Source: a bacterium (lineage in GTDB: Bacteria > Bdellovibrionota > FAC87 > UBA2466). Taken from it: a stretch of 5,850 nucleotides of DNA. The position numbers and the translations under genes are program-made. The notes under the pieces are model-generated. The model searched no databases and was not told the DNA's origin. It saw only the letters and a program-made list of their open reading frames with translations. Each line of letters begins with the position of its first letter. Within the stretch, counting starts at the first letter, position 1. Location: contig JAIEOG010000165.1 in NCBI GenBank assembly GCA_019750655.1, forward strand, positions 1 to 5,850, written 5' to 3'. Shown in pieces: positions 1 through 5,183 of this stretch.

Positions 1-55
1 AAGCTACGCGACAAACACGGAGTCGATCAGTTTTAGATTCTTCAGTGGGTTTCAT
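1..55 (-). CDS. possible 5' end of a divergent gene, product unknown (cut by window edge)
   Basis: On the minus strand an ATG at 55-53 opens a frame that stays open to the window edge and gives 18 residues, MKPTEESKTDRLRVCRVA. The main support is the ribosome binding site: AAGAGGA on the minus strand (about 70-64) lies 8 bases before the ATG, a near-ideal Shine-Dalgarno sequence and spacing. The same frame has a stop at 103-101 and no other ATG between that stop and this one, so the start is unambiguous if the gene is real. The N-terminus is charged and hydrophilic with no signal peptide, so a cytoplasmic protein is suggested. Nothing identifies a function. It would be transcribed divergently from the lipoprotein gene at 284. 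A competing plus-strand open frame covers the same bases but has no comparable support. Confidence 0.42.
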   Translation of the reverse strand, partial: MKPTEESKTDRLRVCRVA

Positions 56-194
56 TCTGTATATCCTCTTTCGAAAAACGTCCCGACTCTGCCACAGTTT
101 CTAGGCTTCGTCGACGGCAAAGCGCAGGGGCCGGAAACAAGCCTAGCGAGGTTTTGAGCTTCCTCGTTTTCATAGTGATTCCAGCAAGCTAGCC

Positions 195-238
195 ATTCTC
201 CACAATTCTTGAACAGTTGCCAGCTAATCTTGGAGAAT
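195..238. repeat. 8-bp perfect inverted repeat upstream of the lipoprotein gene
   Basis: ATTCTCCA at 195-202 is the exact reverse complement of TGGAGAAT at 231-238, with 28 bases between. Flanking bases do not extend the pairing. The arm centres are 36 bases apart, between three and four helical turns. This could be a pair of operator half-sites or a long-loop RNA stem if transcription starts further upstream. The 3' arm lies about 45 bases before the start codon. Confidence 0.35.
209..238 (+). promoter_or_regulatory. weak sigma70-like promoter candidate for the lipoprotein gene
   Basis: TTGAAC at 209-214 matches 4 of 6 bases of the -35 consensus. GAGAAT at 233-238 matches 4 of 6 of the -10 consensus, and the spacer is 18 bases. 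Transcription would begin near 245, leaving a leader of about 40 bases before the ATG at 284. Both hexamers are poor and such pairs occur by chance, so this is only the best candidate seen. The -10 hexamer lies inside the right arm of the 8-base inverted repeat, so a protein binding that repeat could control it. Confidence 0.22.
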
Positions 239-283
239 AGGACATCTTTGCCCTACGGGGCTTGTGGGACGTTTTAGGCACGT

Positions 284-3200
284 ATGCGCTTCTGGCTCAC
301 ACTACTTTTGCTGCCCGGACTTGTAGCTTGCAACCCTTTTGGAACAGGCTTCATTCCCGGATCTTTTGGCATCACTGCCGATTCGGAAACTTCCGACGGT
401 GCAGACGCTGATGGGTCAACGGATTCGACCGTCGACGCGACGACGGTCACCCTGGAGCTAGATACGGCAGCACCCTTCGCGCCTCCCGGCGATTGCGTCC
501 GGGTTACGGTGACGGCTGATGGGGCTGAGGAAGACTTCGACATTACTCTCTCGGCCACCCTGGGAGCTGCGCCAGCCACGGTGTTGAAGGGTTCCTGCTC
601 CGATGGGGCCTTTTCGGGGTGGAATGACACCATCCCCGCCGGGGGCACTCTGGAATTTTTCATTTCGGGAGCCACGGCCAACACCTACACAATCAAGGCG
701 GCCCCGCGAACCTCTGGTGCTGCGGCAGAAAGCACTCTGAACGTCACGTTTGATAATTCGTCCATATTGAACCTCAGCCCCAGCAGCAACCCCGCAATGG
801 TCGAAGATTGCGTAGCGCTCAGCGCAACAGCGGGGGGAGCTGCTACCAACCTACGTATCAATCTCACTGCCACTGACTTGTTGGGAACACCCGCAGCCGT
901 TCTTTTCAGTTCTTGTTCCTCGGGCACACCGATCACGGGTGGCACGATTCCGAGCGGGAATCCGTTTGTTTTCTACCTGAAAAGTTCCAGCCAAGGCGTG
1001 TTCTCGGTTTCTGCCGAATCGGCGATCTCCGGAGCGGCTTCGCCAGTCGTCTCGAACATTTCAATCAACCCGGTGGGGATCACTCTCACCAACGCCCAAA
1101 ACGATGTGAACACTTGCGTGGAAGTGGACGTCACAACCAGCATCAGCCCCACAACACACTTTATGGCGGTCAGCGCCGAATCCGCGGGCGCTGCTGCTGC
1201 TGTCCTATTCGAGAACCAGTCCGACTGCGATGGCGGTGCTTCGGCGGCGAGTACTTTGGTTTTGGATCCGGGAGCGACATCCTTTTTTCTTAAGAGCTCC
1301 TCGAGCGTAACCTACAATCTCGTAGCCGATGATAATGACTCGTCCGTGGACTACTACGACACGGGATCTCTTAGCGTTAGCCTTATCAGCATCGTTCCGG
1401 ATCCCTACATCGAACTCACCTCTCCTACGGCGAGCGCGGGACTCGTTTCAGCCGCTTACCGCGATTGCATTTCGGTTACCGCAACCCTCTATGGAACCCC
1501 TGCAAATGTCCAGATTTTCCAGAATTCAGGAGCCAATCTCTATTCTACTCTCGCAGATTGTGAGATCGAAAACACTGGGACAACAAGCTTAGAGTTTCCA
1601 AATGGCGGCGTTGTGTATGCCTCTGTACAAGAAGGGCCCTCACAGATTTTCGCGCGGGCCGTGGGTATCTCGGGCGTCCCAGAGGAAACCTTAAACCTCC
1701 TCGGCTCTGCTCCTGTAAACCTGAAGTTTCAGCCCACTAAAGACACGCCGCCCTACCTACCTACGGACTGCGTTGAGATCGCTCTAACGCCAGACAACAC
1801 CGAGCCCGCGAACCGAGACATTAATGTAACTCTCTCGGCGAGCTTGTCGGTGATCTACACCGACGCTGCCTGCACGAGCGCTACGCATCTACAATTGCCG
1901 ACTATTGTAGTTCCTAAGAATAGCAATGCGACCACCACTTTCTGGGTGAAGAACCCGTCCGGTGCCGAAATCACCCTTACCTCTGCTACCACTCCCGGAA
2001 ATTTCAAGGGCACACACCTCACTCTGGACTATCGGTCGCTACAGATTCAGCGCAACACCGGTTCTAACGTAATTGGCGATGGGACCTGCGAGGCTTTGAA
2101 CGTTTCAGCTCCTTACGATCACGCCGCTTTGACAGTCCGAGTGGTGAACGTGGCAGGCCTGAACGTCTACCAGACAAACGATTGCACTGGGAGCGCCGTA
2201 GGGAATGGCGTAAACCTGACATTAGCTGCAGGGAAGACCGCCACTTTACCTCTTACTGTAAAGAATTCCTCGATAGGGACCTTCAATCTCACTGTTCAAA
2301 GCTCAGACGGGAGCGGCTTATCTAACACCGCCCAATTCCCCTACCGCGCGTGGTTTGCCTTTAAGACAGACGGAGCCATTAAGCAGATCAAGGCAGACCC
2401 GGATGGGACACACTACTTCGTTCTCGGCACTTTCAATAAGTTTGCCCCCAAGGACGCGAGCTATCCGGGTGCCGTGCCGCAAGTCGGGATTGTTCGAGTG
2501 GATGCCCTCGGAAATCGAGACGTCGCCTTTGAGGAATTAGTAGGTGACTTGGGATTCAAAAAAGTCACTGCCATAGACCTCGCCTATGAAGGGGGGGCGC
2601 AGTCTGTGATTCTTACGGGTTACGATCCTGTCAACCTACCTATCGCGGCTCACATCCCCGATTTTTCTCATGCGGATAACCGTACGGTATTTGTATTCGA
2701 GGACTACGCCGGGTCGCCGGTAGCTCTCGGGCGGACGCCGAATGGGGCGCGAATCTATGGGGACTTCCAGGCCGCCTCCAGCACACCTGCGCTTTTTGTA
2801 GACTGGACCTCTGGATTAACGGGTGTGGAAACTGATTACACGACCTTTTATGAACGCATCCAATTGGACCCTTACGCCGATATGGTGCGAACTGAGATGG
2901 GATGGCGGCATTACAACTCAGGCAATATCGGTACGGCGCTTTTCCAGAGCGGCATCCTTTCTTCCAATGTTCTTTCTGCCGCGTTTGTCAACGCGAACAA
3001 CGTGCTTGTAGGAACTGATCTGGCTGGAACCTATGGAATCTACCGGGGGTCTTCAGCGATGCCTGACAGCATGTCTGAGGTATCGCTAACCAAATCAGTC
3101 CCATTGGGACGCCCCGTCTTCATGCGCACTCTGCCGAGCGGAAGTACCTTTGTTGCTGAAGACCCGAGTACAACGGCTCGGTGGTTCTACTTGATCAGCA

Positions 3201-3448
3201 ATACCGCGGGGAACAACTATACCCCGATTCTGCCTGCGGGAGATTGGGGAGGACTAGAAGCCATCGACGACATCACGCCTTCCCCCTCTAAGGTGCTAGA
3301 CGTTTTGGAGATCTCAGGAGCGGCCAGCACATACTGCAAGTACGTGCTCATTGGAGAAAACATAGCGGCGGCTGCAGCCAGTTCAACGCCACTAAACCTT
3401 TTCTGCTTGAGCAGCTCTGGAGTTCTCTACCAAAACGGAGTTCCCTGA
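284..3448 (+). CDS. large modular surface lipoprotein: six Cys-paired Ig-like modules plus a propeller-like C-terminal region
   Basis: This 1054-residue exported protein has unknown function; a surface adhesin or scaffold role is inference. Residues 1-15 are a short lipoprotein signal peptide, with lipobox L13-V-A-C16 followed by Asn17. The lack of Asp at +2 favours the outer membrane under the E. coli rule. Residues 31-54 are an acidic Ser/Thr/Asp/Gly tether. Residues 55-688 form six modules of 101-117 residues with Cys pairs 71/105, 176/211, 278/315, 395/426, 496/530 and 602/634. Residues 689-1054 carry delta-60-like beta-propeller signals and a last Cys pair, 1018/1041. The start is secure: an in-frame TAG at 275-277 lies just upstream, no other ATG precedes the signal peptide, and a weak AGG (276-278) sits 5 bases before the ATG. 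The frame is intact. It is convergent with pckA, one base away. The CDS is near-certain; the domain reading is moderately sure. Confidence 0.93.
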   Translation: MRFWLTLLLLPGLVACNPFGTGFIPGSFGITADSETSDGADADGSTDSTVDATTVTLELDTAAPFAPPGDCVRVTVTADGAEEDFDITLSATLGAAPATVLKGSCSDGAFSGWNDTIPAGGTLEFFISGATANTYTIKAAPRTSGAAAESTLNVTFDNSSILNLSPSSNPAMVEDCVALSATAGGAATNLRINLTATDLLGTPAAVLFSSCSSGTPITGGTIPSGNPFVFYLKSSSQGVFSVSAESAISGAASPVVSNISINPVGITLTNAQNDVNTCVEVDVTTSISPTTHFMAVSAESAGAAAAVLFENQSDCDGGASAASTLVLDPGATSFFLKSSSSVTYNLVADDNDSSVDYYDTGSLSVSLISIVPDPYIELTSPTASAGLVSAAYRDCISVTATLYGTPANVQIFQNSGANLYSTLADCEIENTGTTSLEFPNGGVVYASVQEGPSQIFARAVGISGVPEETLNLLGSAPVNLKFQPTKDTPPYLPTDCVEIALTPDNTEPANRDINVTLSASLSVIYTDAACTSATHLQLPTIVVPKNSNATTTFWVKNPSGAEITLTSATTPGNFKGTHLTLDYRSLQIQRNTGSNVIGDGTCEALNVSAPYDHAALTVRVVNVAGLNVYQTNDCTGSAVGNGVNLTLAAGKTATLPLTVKNSSIGTFNLTVQSSDGSGLSNTAQFPYRAWFAFKTDGAIKQIKADPDGTHYFVLGTFNKFAPKDASYPGAVPQVGIVRVDALGNRDVAFEELVGDLGFKKVTAIDLAYEGGAQSVILTGYDPVNLPIAAHIPDFSHADNRTVFVFEDYAGSPVALGRTPNGARIYGDFQAASSTPALFVDWTSGLTGVETDYTTFYERIQLDPYADMVRTEMGWRHYNSGNIGTALFQSGILSSNVLSAAFVNANNVLVGTDLAGTYGIYRGSSAMPDSMSEVSLTKSVPLGRPVFMRTLPSGSTFVAEDPSTTARWFYLISNTAGNNYTPILPAGDWGGLEAIDDITPSPSKVLDVLEISGAASTYCKYVLIGENIAAAAASSTPLNLFCLSSSGVLYQNGVP
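440..2347 (+). repeat. six tandem protein modules, each with one Cys pair
   Basis: The modules lie at about residues 55-157, 158-262, 263-370, 371-475, 476-584 and 585-688 of the lipoprotein. Each has an early strand with [DT]-C followed by V, I or E (C71, C176, C278, C395, C496, C602). A second Cys follows 31-37 residues later, usually in a hydrophobic-aromatic context such as VLFSSC, NLYSTLADC, VIYTDAAC or NVYQTNDC. After that comes a P-x-G/N turn and then an aromatic strand ending in K-[SN], for example FYLKSSS (230-236), FFLKSSS (334-340) and FWVKNPS (553-559). These features suggest a beta-sandwich with one disulfide per module, assuming export to an oxidising compartment. The copies are strongly diverged in protein and I saw no long DNA repeats between them, so the duplication is old. 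Module 4 has the least typical late strand. Confidence 0.75.
2348..3445 (+). other. C-terminal propeller-like region of the lipoprotein
   Basis: Residues 689-1054 change character: no Cys-module motifs, but recurring strands of hydrophobic residues ending in Gly plus an acidic, polar or aromatic residue. Examples are YFVLGTF (711-717), VILTGYD (775-781), RIYGDF (823-828), NVLVGTD (906-912) and YVLIGEN (1020-1026), with a weaker one at 955-960. The first unit, DPDGTHYFVLGTF then VGIVRVDALGNRDVAF (residues 705-749), resembles the delta-60 repeat, whose consensus runs roughly qpDGkilvgG.f then aRln.dGslD..F. I infer five or six blades with irregular spacing of about 47-84 residues. The Cys at 1018 and 1041 could staple the last blade. 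No catalytic motif is visible, and ligand or partner is unknown. Confidence 0.5.
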
Positions 3449-3449
3449 C

Positions 3450-5036
3450 TTAAACCGGCCCGGCCTGCAACACCTTCGGATCCCGAACCCCTGACGCGAA
3501 CTTCTTAAAGTTCTCCTTAAACAAGCCCGCTAGCTTCTGCGCCATGCGATCATAATCGGCGCTGTCGGCCCACGTCGCGCGCGGGTTTAACACTTCGCTG
3601 GGCACGCCCGGCACCTGGCGCGGGATCTCCACACCGAAAACCGGATCCGTCTCGAACGGCATTGAATTGAGCTCCCCAGAGTGGATTGCATCAATCATCG
3701 CGCGCGTGTGCGAGAGTTTCATGCGTTTGCCGACGCCATACGGGCCGCCCGTCCAACCCGTGTTGATGAGCCATGCGCTAGATTGCGAGCTGCGCATCCG
3801 GTCGGCAAGAAGCTCTGCGTACTTGCTTGGGTGCCAGACCATGAACGCCGCTCCGAAGCATGCGGAGAAAGTCGCTTCGGGTTCTTTCACGCCGACTTCC
3901 GTACCCGCCACTTTCGCGGTGTACCCACTGATGAAGTGGTACATCGCCTGTTCTGGCGTGAGTCGGCTAATCGGCGGCAGAACACCGAAAGCGTCTGCCG
4001 TGAGGAAGATCACATTGCGCGGCTTACCGCCTGTGCACGGGACCTTCGCATTTTGGATATACTCAATCGGGTAACTCACCCGAGTATTTTCCGTAATGGA
4101 AGCGTCGCCGTACCGCACTTCGCGCGTCACGGGATCAATCAGCACATTTTCTAAGAGCGCCCCATAGCGAATGGCATCGTAGATCTCAGGTTCACTCTCT
4201 TTCGAAAGCCCAATGCACTTCGCATAACAACCGCCTTCGATATTGAACACGCCAGAATCCGTCCAGCAGTGCTCATCGTCGCCAATGAGTTTGCGGCGCG
4301 GATCGGCCGAAAGCGTCGTCTTGCCCGTTCCCGAAAGACCGAAGAACAATGACACATCGCCTTTCACCCCTTCATTCGCCGAGCAGTGCATGGAGAGAAT
4401 GCCCTGCTTGGGCATGAGGTAATTCATGACCGTAAAGATGCCCTTTTTCATCTCTCCCGCGTATTCGGTGCCGAGAATGACAATCTCGCGGCGTTCGAAG
4501 CAGAAATCGATGCTGGTCTTAGACGTCATATAGGGCGTGAGCCGGTTCGCCGGAAAATGGCCGGCATTGAAGATCACGTAATCCGGCTCTCCGAAAGTCT
4601 CTAACTGCTGGGCCGTCGGGCGGATCAGCATATTGTGCATGAACAAAGCGTGGTACGGACGCGAGCAGATCACGCGCACTTTGATTTGGTGCTGTGGATC
4701 CCAGCCCGCAAAACCATCAATCACATAAACCTGGCGGCGCGTATTGAGGTAATCCACCGCGCGCTCACGGTTCACCAGGAAGGTGTGTTCATCAATCTTG
4801 ATATTGACCGAACCCCACCAGACATCGTCCGCGCTCTTGGCGTTTTCCACGATGCGCTTATCCTTGGGACTTCGGCCAGTTTTCTCGCCGGAGTACGCAA
4901 CCAGCGCGCCGGTGTTTGTAATCACCGATCCTGGATCAAAGCGGATCGCCTCTTCATAAAGAAAAGATGGATCCGGGTTGCAGTAAATATTTGGAACGTT
5001 GATGTCGTACTGATGCAGTGGAACTTTGCGTGCCAT
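3450..5036 (-). CDS. pckA: phosphoenolpyruvate carboxykinase (ATP), EC 4.1.1.49
   Basis: This cytoplasmic enzyme converts oxaloacetate and ATP to phosphoenolpyruvate, CO2 and ADP, the entry step of gluconeogenesis from TCA intermediates. The 528 residues are full length for the ATP family (about 520-540). Visible signatures are the P-loop GLSGTGKTT at 233-241, the family signature LIGDDEHCW at 250-258, GEMKKG at 194-199, MHCSANEG at 216-223 and NTGWTGGPYGVGKR at 425-438. By comparison with E. coli PckA from memory, R55 and R319 bind substrate, K198, H217 and D254 ligate the metal, and K239 and T240 contact nucleotide; all are present. The GGPYGVGKR form is the longer variant also seen in Bacillus, not the short GTGKR of E. 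coli. The start is fixed by a strong AGGAGG 7 bases upstream. It stands alone, convergent with the lipoprotein gene and divergent from the gene at 5184. Confidence 0.98.
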   Translation of the reverse strand: MARKVPLHQYDINVPNIYCNPDPSFLYEEAIRFDPGSVITNTGALVAYSGEKTGRSPKDKRIVENAKSADDVWWGSVNIKIDEHTFLVNRERAVDYLNTRRQVYVIDGFAGWDPQHQIKVRVICSRPYHALFMHNMLIRPTAQQLETFGEPDYVIFNAGHFPANRLTPYMTSKTSIDFCFERREIVILGTEYAGEMKKGIFTVMNYLMPKQGILSMHCSANEGVKGDVSLFFGLSGTGKTTLSADPRRKLIGDDEHCWTDSGVFNIEGGCYAKCIGLSKESEPEIYDAIRYGALLENVLIDPVTREVRYGDASITENTRVSYPIEYIQNAKVPCTGGKPRNVIFLTADAFGVLPPISRLTPEQAMYHFISGYTAKVAGTEVGVKEPEATFSACFGAAFMVWHPSKYAELLADRMRSSQSSAWLINTGWTGGPYGVGKRMKLSHTRAMIDAIHSGELNSMPFETDPVFGVEIPRQVPGVPSEVLNPRATWADSADYDRMAQKLAGLFKENFKKFASGVRDPKVLQAGPV

Positions 5037-5043
5037 GCTGTTG

Positions 5044-5050
5044 CCTCCTC
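5044..5050 (-). promoter_or_regulatory. strong Shine-Dalgarno of pckA
   Basis: Read on the minus strand, GAGGAGG (5050-5044) contains the full AGGAGG consensus and sits 7 bases before the ATG at 5036. It fixes the start and is much stronger than the sites of the two plus-strand genes, consistent with high translation of a metabolic enzyme. Confidence 0.85.
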
Positions 5051-5064
5051 AATCCCCGCTCGAG

Positions 5065-5073
5065 AACATAGCA
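5065..5073 (-). promoter_or_regulatory. candidate extended -10 promoter for pckA
   Basis: On the minus strand TGCTATGTT (5073-5065) matches the extended -10 pattern TGn followed by a hexamer with 4 of 6 consensus bases. The expected start would be near 5058, giving a leader of about 22 bases that still includes the Shine-Dalgarno. The region 17 bases upstream is T-rich (TTTTTC) and is not a good -35. This is a plausible but modest match. Confidence 0.3.
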
Positions 5074-5145
5074 AATGCGCTCGCAAAGAAAAAGCGGTGT
5101 GAAACAGCTTTAGACCCTGCGCACAATGCAACGCGGCACGCAATC

Positions 5146-5154
5146 TGCGATAAT
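5146..5154 (+). promoter_or_regulatory. extended -10 promoter candidate for the cadherin-like gene
   Basis: TGCGATAAT fits the extended -10 form TGn plus a hexamer with 5 of 6 consensus bases. No good -35 lies 16-18 bases upstream (AATGCA/TGCAAC), which an extended -10 can tolerate. Transcription would start near 5161, about 23 bases before the ATG at 5184 and inside the adjoining palindrome. Confidence 0.45.
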
Positions 5155-5155
5155 A

Positions 5156-5170
5156 TCTGCTTCAAGCAGA
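5156..5170. repeat. 15-base perfect palindrome, operator candidate
   Basis: TCTGCTT at 5156-5162 is the exact reverse complement of AAGCAGA at 5164-5170, around a single central base at 5163. It follows directly after the -10 hexamer, covers the expected transcription start and ends 3 bases before the ribosome binding site region. A further ATCTGC copy at 5143-5148 repeats the left arm (5155-5160) in direct orientation 12 bases away, bracketing the -10. Position and symmetry fit a repressor operator. A leader RNA hairpin is less likely, because the left arm would not be transcribed from the promoter proposed here. Confidence 0.5.
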
Positions 5171-5183
5171 CATAGGGAGACTC

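Larger units (their letters stand above)
56..283. other. non-coding divergent intergenic region
   Basis: These 228 bases separate the possible minus-strand gene start at 55 from the lipoprotein start at 284 and hold no convincing gene. They contain the minus-strand ribosome binding site near 63-70, a weak GC-rich hairpin at 145-168, a perfect 8-base inverted repeat at 195-202 and 231-238, and a weak plus-strand promoter candidate overlapping that repeat. I found no convincing -35/-10 pair for the minus-strand gene. Confidence 0.6.
5037..5183. other. divergent intergenic region between pckA and the cadherin-like gene
   Basis: These 147 bases must carry the 5' signals of both flanking genes. 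They hold the pckA ribosome binding site and candidate -10 on the left. On the right they hold an extended -10, a 15-base palindrome and the ribosome binding site of the plus-strand gene. The A+T-rich GATAATA core at 5149-5155 reads as GATAAT on plus and TATTAT on minus, so some bidirectional activity is possible. The middle (about 5085-5140) shows no clear element. Confidence 0.7.

Noticed and set aside
2..157. Plus-strand open frame reaching from the window edge to TGA at 155-157
   Set aside because: 51 open codons at an edge is within chance. No motif is recognisable, and it overlaps the better supported minus-strand start at 55. A C-terminal gene tail cannot be fully excluded without more sequence.
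145..168. Hairpin (stem about 145-151 with 162-168, one G-T pair) followed by TTTTC, possible terminator
   Set aside because: The stem is short, the loop has 10 bases and the T run is only four. No convincing upstream plus-strand gene needs it.
274..945. Minus-strand open frames (274-684 and 685-945) opposite the lipoprotein gene
   Set aside because: They lie entirely antisense to a well-supported secreted protein with a lipobox and repeating Cys modules; their translations are low-complexity Ser/Ala/Pro/Val with no recognisable domain or start signal.
3370..3379. GGCTGCAGCC palindrome near the 3' end of the lipoprotein gene
   Set aside because: It lies in coding sequence for an Ala-rich stretch, is too compact to form a useful hairpin and has no T-tract, so it is neither a terminator nor a clear operator.
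3667..4154. Plus-strand open frames opposite pckA (for example 3667-4074 and 3681-4154)
   Set aside because: They are shadows of the highly conserved pckA coding strand, with no independent start signals or domains.
5091..5111. AAAGC...GCTTT inverted repeat with an embedded TGTGA, possible CRP-type site upstream of pckA
   Set aside because: Arms are only 5 bases. The TGTGA half has no matching TCACA at the right distance, so a catabolite-control site is not supported.
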